From the NCBI RefSeq assembly GCF_000737515.1, contig NZ_CP006587.1, forward strand, positions 3,405,001-3,469,000: DNA of 64,000 nucleotides, read 5' to 3'. Positions 56,096 to 64,000 of the stretch are shown here, piece after piece (position 1 is the stretch's first letter; each line of letters opens with the position of its first letter). Position numbers and translations under genes: made by a program. The notes below the pieces were generated by a model. That model ran no database searches. It saw only the letters and a program-made list of their open reading frames with translations, and was not told the origin of the DNA. Source of the DNA: Hymenobacter sp. APR13 (GTDB lineage: Bacteria > Bacteroidota > Bacteroidia > Cytophagales > Hymenobacteraceae).

Positions 56096-56662
56096 TTAGA
56101 AGAGCAGCGGCGCCACGTCCTGCTTGTGGCCCTCAAAGTGAAACACCTTTTCGGGCAGAAACTGCTCGCCTTCCTGGCGCATAATCGTCAGGTTGTTGAT
56201 GGCCAGCTTCAGGTTGAAGGTCTGCTGGTTGAGGTACTGCAGCACCGGTCCCAACAGTTCAGGCGTGGTATCGTGCAGGGCCAGCGAGATGTGTGGCAGC
56301 CAGCAGTCGGGCCCGCTGAACTTGTCGGTGCGCAGGCACAGCGGCCTGGTGGCCTCAATAATGCGCTGGTGCAGCCGGTTAAGGGCCTCGGAGCGCAGCA
56401 CCGGAATGTAGATAACCGGATTGGGCCCCGGAAACAGCCCCAGGCCGGTGGTGAAGGCCGGAAAAGGCACCGTCTGACGGGCTACTTCACGCAGCACCTG
56501 ATTGAGGGCCGAGAGCTTGCGCACACCCGCCAATTGATAGGTCAGGTGCGGCTCGGGCGTGGCCTGCACGTCGTCGAGGCCAAACTCAGTTTCCAGGCTT
56601 TTGATAATGCGGTTGATCCGCTCCGCATTTTGCGGGTTCAGCACAGATGTTATGGCGAGCAT
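56096..56662 (-). CDS. 2H phosphoesterase (2'-5' RNA ligase family)
   Basis: 188 residues. The two HxT/S motifs are H39-L-T41 ('PEPHLTYQLA') and H124-I-S126 ('WLPHISLALH'), about 80 residues apart as the 2H fold requires. The remaining strands ('VPFPAFTTGLGLFPGPNPVI', 'NLKLAINNLTIMRQEGEQF') fit. It should hydrolyse or ligate 2',3' cyclic or 2'-5' phosphodiesters; the natural substrate is usually unknown. It lies alone, next to a 46-bp inverted repeat. Confidence 0.88.
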   Translation of the reverse strand: MLAITSVLNPQNAERINRIIKSLETEFGLDDVQATPEPHLTYQLAGVRKLSALNQVLREVARQTVPFPAFTTGLGLFPGPNPVIYIPVLRSEALNRLHQRIIEATRPLCLRTDKFSGPDCWLPHISLALHDTTPELLGPVLQYLNQQTFNLKLAINNLTIMRQEGEQFLPEKVFHFEGHKQDVAPLLF

Positions 56663-56971
56663 CGGTTGATAAACGAGTAGAACAATGAGCGGGGACTGTG
56701 GCCGCCAGCCGGCCTACTGTTACTCTCTTGGCGCCGGATGGTTGCGGCGCCAACGCATTGCAAGTCAGATTAGCCGGTAAACTGCAACAAACTGCCGCCG
56801 AGCTTCGCCCTGGCCCGGTGATTTGCCGTAAGGGCAGGGCTGCCGGGCGGAGAACCCCAGGCGCATATGTAAACCGTACGGCTGCCTCGCCGGTTACGCC
56901 CTCTGACTTCTCATTGCCACTGTGGCAGTACGTAACCGCTCGTGTCCCAACCCACCACCGATTCTGCTGCC
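56663..56971. other. 309-nt intergenic region with no supported gene
   Basis: Two divergent genes start at its ends. A frame continues upstream of 56972 to a GTG at 56942, but nothing else is open. GGCGCCGGATG/TGCGGCGCC near 56730 makes a short weak hairpin. I see no consensus promoter. Confidence 0.4.
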
Positions 56972-59113
56972 ATGTCTGTTTCTGCCGCGCCCCGCCGGGG
57001 CTGGGGCTGGTGGGTGAGTGCCGTGGGCCTGCTACTGGTGTTGCTGACAGTGGTGTTTATTGTGTTTGGGCTCGACCCGTGGCTGCGCCAGACCCTGGAA
57101 AAGCAGGTTCGCACTGCCAGCAAAGGCCGCTATGAACTGCGCATCGGCGAGCTGGAAACCCACCTCTGGGCCCGCACGGTCACGGCCCGGGCATTGCAGC
57201 TTCGCACCCAGCCAACTGCCGCCGCCGATACCGCCCGGCTGCCCGATCTACAGCTGGCTGTTAAAGAACTTCAGGTGGCGGGCGTTGGGCTGCTGGCGGT
57301 GGTTCGCCGCCAGGTAGTGCCCATAGATAGTGTGGTGCTGGATTCCGTGCGGTTGCGGCTGGCCCGGCTGCCGGCCCCGGCTGATACGGCCCGGCCTCTC
57401 TACCAGCAGCTGCCACTAGGGTTGCTTGGCCTGCGCCTGAGAAGGGTGGCCGTGCGCCGGGCGCAGCTGCGCTACGGCACCGTACACCACGCCGTGGCCC
57501 AGCTCCGCCAGGCGTCGCTGCAAGCCACCGACGTAGAGCTGAGTGCCGCCGGGGCCGCCGACACCACTCGCATTGGCTACGCCCGCAGCCTGACCGCCCA
57601 TGCCCGGGGCCTGCTGGCGCGGGTGCCCGGCCATGTGGTGCGTGTAGGGCAGCTGCATCTGGCTTCTGCCAGCCAGCAGGTGCAGCTCGACTCCGTGCGG
57701 CTGGTGCCGCTACGGGCCATTAGCAGCCAGCGCACACCCGACGCCCGGGTGGCGCTGTGGCTGCCGCAACTGCAACTGGCGGGCCTGGCCGCTGCCGCGC
57801 TAACCGGCGGTCGGTTCCGGGCCGATTCGTTGGTGCTGGTAGCACCGCAATTGGCCGTAACGTTGCCTGGCGTAGCGCCACCCCCGCCGCACCAACTGCT
57901 GGCTCCCTATTTCCAGGATATTCGGCTGGGCCAAGTGCGCGTAACCGACGGACAGGTGCGGGTGCTGGGAGAAGACCACCGGCCGGAATTGCGCCGTATC
58001 GCGCTTGTCGGGACAGAAATCCGGCCCACGGCAGCCGCCTACAATGCGGCGCACAATCTGTTCTATGCCCGGGCCTGGCAACTGCGTGCCGGTAGTGGGC
58101 GGCTGGAGATGGATGCTCCGTATTATCACGCCACATTTAGCGGCTTGCAGGTTGACACCCGTGCCCGGCAGCTTATGCTTACGCGCATTTCTGTAGCGCC
58201 TACTATGTCGGTAGAGGCCATGGCGCGCCGCAAGGGCCACCAGGCTGCGCACGTATCGGTGCAGGCAGACCACTTGGCGGCACAAGGCTTTGACATAGGT
58301 GCGCTGGCCCGCCACGGCAGCCTGCAGGCCAGTAGTATTGCGTTGGGCCGCGTGCGGGTCGTAACGGCCAGCGACGGCCGCCCACCCATTAATCCCAACC
58401 GCTCGGTGGTCACACCAGAATCTATTGGCAGGCTGCCGGTGCGGGTAGATGTGCGCCGGCTGCGCCTCCAAGACGGCGAGGTGCGCATGAGCTACCGCGC
58501 CCCACGCAACGCCCAGCCCGGCGTACTGGCCATCCGGCAGCTCCAAGTTACGCTCCGCAACATCAGCAACGACCCGCGGCGCATGAGTGCCACCCGGCCC
58601 CTTACCGGCGAAGCCGCCGGAGTGCTGCAGGGCCGCAGCTTTGCCCGCGTAGCGGTGCGGGCCAACCTGCTCGATGCCCAGGGGCGTCACAGTTTGGTTG
58701 GCTCGTTCGGGGCCGCGCCGCTGGCCATTCTCAACCCTATGGTGGTTCCCACGCGCGGCATTCGGTTTCGGAGCGGTGACATTGGCACCATCCGCTTTCA
58801 GTTGCAGCTGGACCGCCGGCAGGCTCAGGGTACCATGTGGGCGTCCTACACCAACCTCAAACTGGACTTGCTCAACCGCCAGGGCCGGCGCGATGCGCTG
58901 CGGCGGGTAGGCACCACCTTGGTCAACGGCGTGTTTTTGCGCGACAACAACCCCCGCCAGGCCGGCCAGGAGCTGCGCCCGGGCCGCATGACCTCCGCGC
59001 GGGAGCTGCGCTTCTCTGTGTTTTCGCTGTGGCGGCAGGGGCTGGTAAGTGGGCTGCTCAACAGTGCCGGGGTGCCGGCGCCGCTGGCCAAAAAGCTCAG
59101 CGAAGGCGAATAA
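56972..59113 (+). CDS. AsmA-like/DUF748-like envelope protein, unknown
   Basis: 713 residues from the ATG at 56972 (a GTG at 56942 would add ten). One N-terminal membrane anchor ('WGWWVSAVGLLLVLLTVVFI') is followed by a long, mostly periplasmic beta-rich part: repeated 'ARALQLRT', 'LPDLQLAVKELQVAG', 'LDSVRLRLARLPAP', 'ISVAPTMSVEAMARRKGHQA' and a C-terminal domain with 'GDIGTIRFQLQLDRRQAQGT' and 'MWASYTNLKLDLLNRQGRRD'. The signal anchor plus repeating amphipathic beta strands resemble AsmA-type lipid-transport proteins. No catalytic residue is visible; the assignment is by general appearance only. Confidence 0.75.
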   Translation: MSVSAAPRRGWGWWVSAVGLLLVLLTVVFIVFGLDPWLRQTLEKQVRTASKGRYELRIGELETHLWARTVTARALQLRTQPTAAADTARLPDLQLAVKELQVAGVGLLAVVRRQVVPIDSVVLDSVRLRLARLPAPADTARPLYQQLPLGLLGLRLRRVAVRRAQLRYGTVHHAVAQLRQASLQATDVELSAAGAADTTRIGYARSLTAHARGLLARVPGHVVRVGQLHLASASQQVQLDSVRLVPLRAISSQRTPDARVALWLPQLQLAGLAAAALTGGRFRADSLVLVAPQLAVTLPGVAPPPPHQLLAPYFQDIRLGQVRVTDGQVRVLGEDHRPELRRIALVGTEIRPTAAAYNAAHNLFYARAWQLRAGSGRLEMDAPYYHATFSGLQVDTRARQLMLTRISVAPTMSVEAMARRKGHQAAHVSVQADHLAAQGFDIGALARHGSLQASSIALGRVRVVTASDGRPPINPNRSVVTPESIGRLPVRVDVRRLRLQDGEVRMSYRAPRNAQPGVLAIRQLQVTLRNISNDPRRMSATRPLTGEAAGVLQGRSFARVAVRANLLDAQGRHSLVGSFGAAPLAILNPMVVPTRGIRFRSGDIGTIRFQLQLDRRQAQGTMWASYTNLKLDLLNRQGRRDALRRVGTTLVNGVFLRDNNPRQAGQELRPGRMTSARELRFSVFSLWRQGLVSGLLNSAGVPAPLAKKLSEGE

Positions 59114-59191
59114 AGCCCTGCTGGCCGCTGCTTCTGGCTGTAGCGCGAAGCCGTGTGGCTTGCGGGTAGTGGGCGTAGTTGAACTCTTTGC

Positions 59192-59199
59192 TAAATTTG
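59192..59199 (+). promoter_or_regulatory. -7 box TAAATTTG
   Basis: Exact TAnnTTTG match 82 nt before the ATG at 59281; no clear -33 box. It would serve the two-gene unit at 59281-60204. Confidence 0.45.
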
Positions 59200-59280
59200 A
59201 GGCTTGGCGGAAACAGAGTCTGGCGGGTAAGGTTACCTGCTTAAGTTCGAACTCTTCTTTCAGCCCTCATTTTCTGCTCT

Positions 59281-59643
59281 ATGACCGATATTTTATTCGA
59301 CGTGAACCTGCAGCAGATACCCGAGGAGTTTCTCACCGGCGACTGGTGCGTAGCCGACCGGGTGCTCAACCGTAACGCTCCGGATAGCTCGCTGGCACTG
59401 GCCACACGCTTCTCTATCCGGCCCGGCACGGTGCAGGTGCAGGCCCCCGAGCTGCAAGATTCCGGCCAGTGGACCATGGAGCGCGACTCGTTGCTGAACC
59501 GTCCGTATCTGGAGTTGCGTTTACTGCGGGAAGAAACCCGCGCGCTCATCACCCGCCTGCGGCGCTCTACCGATGGCCTGCAAAGCCAACTTAACCTCTA
59601 CTTTCAGTCGGGCATGGAAATCCAGCTGGCCCGGCCCTGCTAA
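59281..59643 (+). CDS. Hypothetical cytosolic protein upstream of a PAS protein
   Basis: 120 residues, no signal peptide: MTDILFDVNLQQIPEEFLTG begins it. Two short beta-rich stretches ('SLALATRFSIRPGTVQVQAP', 'WTMERDSLLNRPYLELRLLR') and a C-terminal helix pair ('EETRALITRLRRSTDGLQSQ') suggest a small mixed-fold protein. It lies 12 nt before the PAS gene on the same strand, so the two are probably one operon and may work together, for example as a partner of the sensor. No family is recognised. Confidence 0.72.
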   Translation: MTDILFDVNLQQIPEEFLTGDWCVADRVLNRNAPDSSLALATRFSIRPGTVQVQAPELQDSGQWTMERDSLLNRPYLELRLLREETRALITRLRRSTDGLQSQLNLYFQSGMEIQLARPC

Positions 59644-59655
59644 GCCTTTCGTTGC

Positions 59656-60204
59656 ATGAATACCGAACCAATCTTTTCTGAAGAACAGCTCCGGCAGCAA
59701 ACCAGTGAGCAAATGCGCTTTCTCGCTGATTTTATTCCGCAACTGGTCTGGTTTACTGACCCCACCGGCTTCCATATCTACTTCAACCAGCGCTGGATAG
59801 ATTTTACGGGCTACACCCTGGCCGACAGCGTGGGGCCCGATATGTGGAACAACCTGCTCCACCCCGACGACCAGGACCGGGCCCGGCAGGTGTGGGGCCA
59901 CTCGCTGGCCACCGGCGACTTCTACGAAATCGAGTACCGCTTCAAAGCCAAGGACGGCAACTATCGATGGTTCCTAGGGCAAGCCCGCCCGCAGTTCGAC
60001 GAGCAGGGACACATCAAGCAATGGTTTGGCACCTGCACCGATATCCAGGAGCAAAAGGAAACCGAGTTTGCTCTCCGCAAGCGGGAGCAAGACCTGGAAC
60101 GCGCCTACGCTGATCTGGAAGTGAAAGTGACTTTCCGGACGCTAGAGCTGGAGCGGGAAGTGCAGGAGCTGCGCCGCCAAGCCGCTCCCGGCAACACCTT
60201 CTAA
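59656..60204 (+). CDS. PAS-domain protein without an output domain
   Basis: 182 residues. A PAS_3-type fold covers about 20-140 ('FIPQLVWFTDPTGFHIYFNQ', 'WIDFTGYTLADSVGPDMWNN', 'LLHPDDQDRARQVW', 'YEIEYRFKAKDGNYRWFLGQ', 'FGTCTDIQEQKETE'). A coiled coil follows ('QEQKETEFALRKREQDLERA' to 'LEVKVTFRTLELEREVQEL'). The signal-transmitting helix is present, but no kinase, cyclase or DNA-binding domain follows before the stop, and a strong terminator closes the gene. It may signal by protein-protein contact or be a truncated kinase. Confidence 0.88.
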   Translation: MNTEPIFSEEQLRQQTSEQMRFLADFIPQLVWFTDPTGFHIYFNQRWIDFTGYTLADSVGPDMWNNLLHPDDQDRARQVWGHSLATGDFYEIEYRFKAKDGNYRWFLGQARPQFDEQGHIKQWFGTCTDIQEQKETEFALRKREQDLERAYADLEVKVTFRTLELEREVQELRRQAAPGNTF

Positions 60205-60223
60205 CTGCACCATCACCACATAG

Positions 60224-60259
60224 AAAAGGGGCGAATCCTACGTAGGATTCGCCCCTTTT
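60224..60259. terminator. Perfect bidirectional terminator
   Basis: A 17-bp perfect stem (AAAAGGGGCGAATCCTA with its complement) around two bases, ending in a run of T. It lies between convergent genes. Confidence 0.95.
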
Positions 60260-60299
60260 TTGTTGACTCATCTTAGACGATTGCCTAAAGGCTCAGTAC

Positions 60300-61259
60300 C
60301 TAAAACCGCACTTTACCAATGGTAAACACCGACACGGGCGGGTTTTGCATCATCTTATCGAGGTTGGCATACAGCACGTAGCTGTCGACGCCGCGGCGGG
60401 TGAGGGTAGTGGGGTACTGGGGCAGTGTAGCGAAAGTGCTACTGAGCGTGGCAGCGGCCCAACTGTTGCTGGTGCTGAGGCGGTACACTTTGCTTTGGCT
60501 GTTAGTCACTACCTGCAGCGTATTGCTGTCCTGCAGCAACAGGCCGTCGGCAGCACGCAGGTCGAGGCCAGTGGTGGTCACGCGGGTGAAGCCAGCGGGG
60601 TTGCTGACGGGCACTTTGAACAGCGCGCCTTCGTCAGACTTGGCCACCAGTAAAAAGCCGTCGGGATGGAACACGATGCCATTGAGACCGAACGCACCGG
60701 CTGGCGCGGCCAGCTGCTGATTGTCGAGAAACACCGAGGCCACGCCCTGCGCATCCACCTTGTAAATCACCGGCGCGAAGCTGTCGGTGACGTAGGCGTT
60801 GCCCTGGTTATCTACGGCAATGTCATTGGCGAAGTGGTTGGGGGCGCTGCGCAGGGCGCCTAGGTCGGTGTTGAACAGCACCTGCCCATTGTCGCGGTTG
60901 AAGCTCACAAGCTTGGCCACGTTGCGCAGCGTGCCGTTGGACGAGGCCACCAGCAGACGGTTGCGGCTGTCGTCGAGGTTCATGCCCACCGCCGAAATGA
61001 TGCCGGCGCCGGAGCCGGGGGCAAAGACGCTGTAGGTGCCGTCGTCTTTCACCTGGCCCACATTGCCGGTGGTGAGGGAGCTGACCAGGAAACGGCTGTT
61101 TTTGGCGTCGTACTGCACGCCTTCGGGGTAGAGGTTGGACACGGTGAAGGCCACCGAGTCGGGGGCGGTTGGCGTGGCCATGTCGTCGTCATCGTCGTTG
61201 GAGCAGGAGGCCGTCAGCAGGCCGCCTAGCAGGAGGGTGGCCGCTGCAAAGTGCCGCAT
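60300..61259 (-). CDS. Beta-propeller lipoprotein (SMP-30/gluconolactonase-like)
   Basis: 319 residues from the ATG at 61259. Lipoprotein signal MRHFAAATLLLGGLLTASC with the cysteine at residue 19 (TASC), then an Asp-rich linker (SNDDDDD). The repeated blades ('YPEGVQYDAKNSRFLVSSL', 'SAVGMNLDDSRNRLLVAS', 'NHFANDIAVDNQGNAYVTD', 'GLNGIVFHPDGFLLVA', 'LQDSNTLQVVT') resemble the SMP-30/LRE six-bladed propeller, with 'NDIAV' and 'NGIVFHPDG' at the calcium-site positions. A lactonase or a binding role is possible. It is anchored to a membrane and stands alone. Confidence 0.85.
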   Translation of the reverse strand: MRHFAAATLLLGGLLTASCSNDDDDDMATPTAPDSVAFTVSNLYPEGVQYDAKNSRFLVSSLTTGNVGQVKDDGTYSVFAPGSGAGIISAVGMNLDDSRNRLLVASSNGTLRNVAKLVSFNRDNGQVLFNTDLGALRSAPNHFANDIAVDNQGNAYVTDSFAPVIYKVDAQGVASVFLDNQQLAAPAGAFGLNGIVFHPDGFLLVAKSDEGALFKVPVSNPAGFTRVTTTGLDLRAADGLLLQDSNTLQVVTNSQSKVYRLSTSNSWAAATLSSTFATLPQYPTTLTRRGVDSYVLYANLDKMMQNPPVSVFTIGKVRF

Positions 61260-61493
61260 GTGGCCGGCTGCGGGTGCTGTGATAAAAGAAAATACGGGCA
61301 TGTGAGTCGGGAAGGGAATAACGTGAACTATGTACCTACCTGAATACGGGGTTGGGCGGGCTGTTGGCGTGTAGAATTATGGGAGTACCGGCGCGGGAGC
61401 CGTGCAGCAGGCCCGGCTTGCGTGAAGCAGCGGCTATAACCAATGAAGGCGGGGCGGTGTTTGGGCAGTACGTTGCCAGCCTGAATCTGCCTT

Positions 61494-61667
61494 ATGCCTG
61501 TTCCCCAAAAGCTCGTCAAGGGCAACCTGCCCACCAAAATCTGCCTCACCTGCGGCCGCCCCTTCGAGTATCGCAAGAAGTGGCGCAACAGCTGGGACGA
61601 GGTGAAATACTGCGGCGAGAAGTGCCAGCGCAACAAGCCGAAGCCGGGGCCGGGCTCGGCCGGCTAA
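61494..61667 (+). CDS. DUF2256 small zinc-finger-like protein
   Basis: 57 residues, below many gene-caller limits: MPVPQKLVKGNLPTKICLTC opens it. The two CxxC-type pairs ('CLTCGRPF' and 'YCGEKCQRN') with a basic aromatic middle ('EYRKKWRNSWDEVKYC') are the DUF2256 pattern, often found next to photolyase/cryptochrome-like genes. The zinc site is complete. The tail is 'KPKPGPGSAG'. The function is unknown. No photolyase gene is in this window; the neighbour is a Tat-exported amidase. Confidence 0.85.
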   Translation: MPVPQKLVKGNLPTKICLTCGRPFEYRKKWRNSWDEVKYCGEKCQRNKPKPGPGSAG

Positions 61668-61739
61668 ATCTGCCGCCCGCAGCTCCCGATTCTGTTCTAT
61701 CTTCCCCGCCAAAACCACCTTCCCCGCACCCTGCTCCCG

Positions 61740-63377
61740 ATGAACCGTAGACTCTTCCTGCGCAACAGCTCCCTGGCCGGCCTGGCCCTATCCACGTTCA
61801 CGCTGGACGCGTGCTCGTCGTCGCCTTCGTCGGCGGTGCCGGAAGCCGGTACGGCGGCCGGGGCCGGATCAGAGATGGCGCCGTTTGAGCTGCACGAGGC
61901 CACGGTGGCGCAACTGCAGGAGCAGATGAAAAGCGGCCAACGCTCGGCGCGGGCGCTGTGCGAGTTGTACCTGAAGCGCATCGAAGCCATCGACAAGGCC
62001 GGGCCGCAACTCAATTCCGTTATCGAGCTCAACCCCGACGCCCTGACCATTGCCGACCAGCTCGACCAGGAGCGCAAAACCGGCAAGCTGCGCGGCCTGC
62101 TGCATGGCATTCCGGTCCTGATCAAAGACAACATCGACACCGCCGACCAGATGCGCACCAGCGCCGGCTCGCTGGCGCTGGCGGCCCACAAGGCCACCCA
62201 GGATGCCTTCATTGTACGGAAGCTGCGCGAGGCCGGGGCCGTGGTGCTGGGCAAAACCAACCTCAGCGAGTGGGCCAACTTCCGCTCCACGCGCAGCACC
62301 AGCGGCTGGAGCAGCCGCGGCGGCCAGACCCGCAACCCCTACATCCTCGACCGCACGCCCAGCGGCAGCAGCGCCGGCTCGGGCGCGGCGGCTTCGGCCA
62401 ACCTGTGCGCCGTGGCCGTCGGCACCGAAACCGATGGCTCCATTGTGTCGCCGGCCTCGTGCTGCGGGCTGGTGGGCGTGAAGCCAACGGTGGGGTTGCT
62501 GAGCCGCACCGGCATCATCCCGATTTCGGCCACCCAGGACACGGCCGGCCCCATGGCCCGCTCCGTGCACGATGCCGCCCTGTTGCTGGCCGCCATGGCC
62601 GGCCCCGACGCCGCCGACGTCGTCACCAAGGCCAGCGCCGGCAAGATTCCGGCCGACTACACCACGTTCTTGCAGCCCAATAGCCTGCGCGGCAAGCGGC
62701 TGGGCATCGAGAAAGGCCACCTCACTGGTGCTTCCGACGCCATAGCGCTATTCAAAACGGCCATAGAGCTGCTCAAGGCGCAGGGCGCTACGGTGGTGGA
62801 AGTGGAGGTGGAGAAGCTGACCGACCCGCTGGGCGAGGCCGAATACGACGTGCTGCTCTACGAGTTTAAGGACGGCGTGAACAAGTACCTGGCCACGGCT
62901 GGCGCGGAGGTGAAAACCCTGGCCGACGTCATTGCCTTCAACACCCGCAACAAGCCCAAAGCCATGCCCTTCTTCCAGCAGGAGATTCTGGAAGCTTCTG
63001 AGAAGCTGGAAGGCCTGGGCAGCGCCAAGTACCTGGCAGCCCTGCGCAAGTCGCAGCAAGGCGCCCGCGCCGCCCTCGACGGCGTGCTGCGTGCGCAGCA
63101 ACTCGATGCCATTGTGGCCATCACCAACAGCCCCGCCCGCTGCATCGACCTGATCAACGGCGACTCGGGCGGCGGGCCCGGCTTTTCATCGCCGGCCGCC
63201 ATGGCGGGCTACCCGCACGTGACGGTGCCCATGGGCCAAGTCTACGGGCTGCCGGTGGGCCTCTCGTTTGTGGGCGCCGCCTGGCAGGAAGGCCCGCTGC
63301 TGGGCCTGGCTTACGCCTACGAGCAAGCCGCCAAAAAGCGCGTGGCACCCGAGTTCAAAGCGCCGTTCGTAGGGTAA
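61740..63377 (+). CDS. Tat-exported amidase-signature enzyme
   Basis: 545 residues. A twin-arginine lipoprotein signal (MNRRLFLRNSSLAGLALSTF, lipobox near 'LDAC') is followed by the amidase-signature fold with its Ser-cisSer-Lys triad: K129 ('IPVLIKDNIDT'), S210 ('RTPSGSSAGSGAAASA') and S234 ('GTETDGSIVSPASCCG'). The rest is regular ('GLLHGIPV', 'DTAGPMARSVHDAALLLAAM', 'PAAMAGYPHVTVPMGQVYGL'). It hydrolyses an amide bond of a small molecule or peptide. The exported, lipid-anchored form suggests scavenging or detoxification outside the cytoplasm. Unlike tRNA-dependent GatA it has a secretion signal. Confidence 0.92.
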   Translation: MNRRLFLRNSSLAGLALSTFTLDACSSSPSSAVPEAGTAAGAGSEMAPFELHEATVAQLQEQMKSGQRSARALCELYLKRIEAIDKAGPQLNSVIELNPDALTIADQLDQERKTGKLRGLLHGIPVLIKDNIDTADQMRTSAGSLALAAHKATQDAFIVRKLREAGAVVLGKTNLSEWANFRSTRSTSGWSSRGGQTRNPYILDRTPSGSSAGSGAAASANLCAVAVGTETDGSIVSPASCCGLVGVKPTVGLLSRTGIIPISATQDTAGPMARSVHDAALLLAAMAGPDAADVVTKASAGKIPADYTTFLQPNSLRGKRLGIEKGHLTGASDAIALFKTAIELLKAQGATVVEVEVEKLTDPLGEAEYDVLLYEFKDGVNKYLATAGAEVKTLADVIAFNTRNKPKAMPFFQQEILEASEKLEGLGSAKYLAALRKSQQGARAALDGVLRAQQLDAIVAITNSPARCIDLINGDSGGGPGFSSPAAMAGYPHVTVPMGQVYGLPVGLSFVGAAWQEGPLLGLAYAYEQAAKKRVAPEFKAPFVG

Positions 63378-63392
63378 GCGACGCCGCCCTCG

Positions 63393-63496
63393 GTCCGACG
63401 CAGGAGGCGTCCGACCAATTGAAGGGCGCGCCGTAGCAACGGCGGCGCCCCAAACGTAAGCGGGCGGCAACCGGTCGGACGCCTCCGGCGTCGGAC
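63393..63496. repeat. GTCCGACGC inverted repeat with hairpin arms
   Basis: 63393-63416 and 63473-63496 are inverted copies (23 of 24). Each arm contains a GACGC(C)/GGCGTC hairpin. The spacer holds GGGCGCGCCG and GGCGGCGCCC. It lies between the amidase gene and the last gene. Confidence 0.85.
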
Positions 63497-63503
63497 TGGG
63501 GCG

Positions 63504-64000
63504 CTACGGCACGTACTGCTCGTCGGCCTTCACCACCACGCCATTTTCGGTTTCGATGATGAACGGCGAGAGGGTGAGCACCTTCGGCACATCGGCCTGC
63601 AGTTTGGCCGGAGTGGCCGGCACGCGCTCCAGGCCGTTTTCGCCGGCGCGCCACAGCGTGAACGTGGCCTGCGGCGCCAAGCGTAGCGTGCGCACCTGCG
63701 GGTTGTCGTTTACGATGTAATAATCGTTGAAGACCGAGTACACGGTGTCGCCGTTCACCACGTCCACGGCCGCGTCGCCTTTGCGGCGAGCGGCGGCCAC
63801 GGCGGCCTCGCCGCTCAGAAACTGCACATAGTCCACGTCCACGTAGTACTGCCCGTTTTGCTGGTAGAAGCGCCGGATGTAGCCGTGGTTGCGGCCGGTT
63901 TCGCCCACGGCTTCGGTCGTGGATTGCTCACTCTTGAGGTCGTCCGGAATGGTTTCGGCCATGCTCTGGCCCGACGACTCGCGGTCGGTGGAGGTGCAGG
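63504..64000 (-). CDS. Lipoprotein of unknown function, N-terminus beyond the right edge
   Basis: 165 codons are in view. The frame stays open past the ATG at 63962 to the window edge and reads 'C-TSTDRESSGQS-MAETIPD'. The cysteine at 63996-63998 followed by a small polar linker looks like a lipoprotein cleavage site, so the true start and signal peptide lie outside. The visible part has 'GYIRRFYQQNGQYYVDVDYV', 'GEAAVAAARRKGDAAVDVVN', 'YSVFNDYYIVNDNPQVRTL' and 'LTLSPFIIETENGVVVKADE'. No enzymatic motif is visible; the family is not recognised. It is probably periplasmic or outer-membrane anchored. Confidence 0.75.
   Translation of the reverse strand, partial: CTSTDRESSGQSMAETIPDDLKSEQSTTEAVGETGRNHGYIRRFYQQNGQYYVDVDYVQFLSGEAAVAAARRKGDAAVDVVNGDTVYSVFNDYYIVNDNPQVRTLRLAPQATFTLWRAGENGLERVPATPAKLQADVPKVLTLSPFIIETENGVVVKADEQYVP

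Overview
The window comes from a high-GC member of the Bacteroidota, most likely a Hymenobacter-like member of the Cytophagales. This is an inference from SusC-type TonB receptors with a carboxypeptidase-regulatory N-domain, a T9SS C-terminal sorting domain, menaquinone genes, LytS/LytTR regulators, and promoters with the Bacteroidota pattern TTTG-19 nt-TAnnTTTG (perfect at 43884-43914). I saw no rRNA, tRNA, CRISPR array, transposase or phage gene. It looks like ordinary chromosome with many intergenic palindromic repeats.

Layout. 1-7.5 kb: a partial PAS protein, a secreted M48 protease, a secreted protein of unknown function, a GNAT acetyltransferase, a glycine-zipper lipoprotein, a metallo-beta-lactamase-fold hydrolase and an acyl-CoA desaturase. 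7.8-11 kb: a TonB receptor and a small secreted helical protein that share a duplicated 41-bp promoter element. 11-15.5 kb: two convergent LytS/LytTR two-component pairs. 15.6-23.5 kb: an alpha/beta hydrolase, membrane proteins including an ABA4-like one, an exported M49 peptidase and menE. 23.5-32.6 kb: a NamZ-like (DUF1343) gene with an in-frame stop, a T9SS-exported amidase, and menB, menD, menF and a hotdog thioesterase. menD carries a palindromic element and is out of frame. 33.6-43.5 kb: nine same-strand genes resembling an exported 3-dehydrogenation (3-keto-glycoside) pathway: GMC dehydrogenase, its Tat-signal small subunit, a lipoprotein cytochrome c, a DUF1080 hydrolase, a Gfo/Idh/MocA reductase, three TIM-barrel isomerase-like proteins and an MFS transporter. 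43.9-64 kb: pyruvate dehydrogenase E2, a second TonB receptor, hslV, a deoxyhypusine-synthase-like protein, a trans-sulfuration enzyme, a DUF937-OmpA fusion, a small gene broken by TAG, a 2H phosphoesterase, an AsmA-like protein, a PAS-only protein, a DUF2256 zinc protein, a Tat-exported amidase and a lipoprotein cut by the right edge.

How it fits together. Five menaquinone genes lie on one strand (32.5 to 21.9 kb) but are not one operon, because unrelated genes and repeats separate them. The 33.6-43.5 kb cluster reads as a unit: a substrate is oxidised outside the cytoplasm with electrons passed to a cytochrome, the keto-glycoside is cleaved, and the product is imported and processed. Three genes are interrupted (menD by +1 nt inside a repeat arm, DUF1343 by TGA, a small unknown by TAG). 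Whether these are real mutations or base-call errors cannot be told from the sequence alone.

The most striking unexplained structure is a set of intergenic dumbbell repeats: two hairpins placed in inverted orientation around a spacer. They occur as several unrelated sequence families, and one family shows a compensatory base-pair change. One palindromic element lies inside the menD coding sequence.
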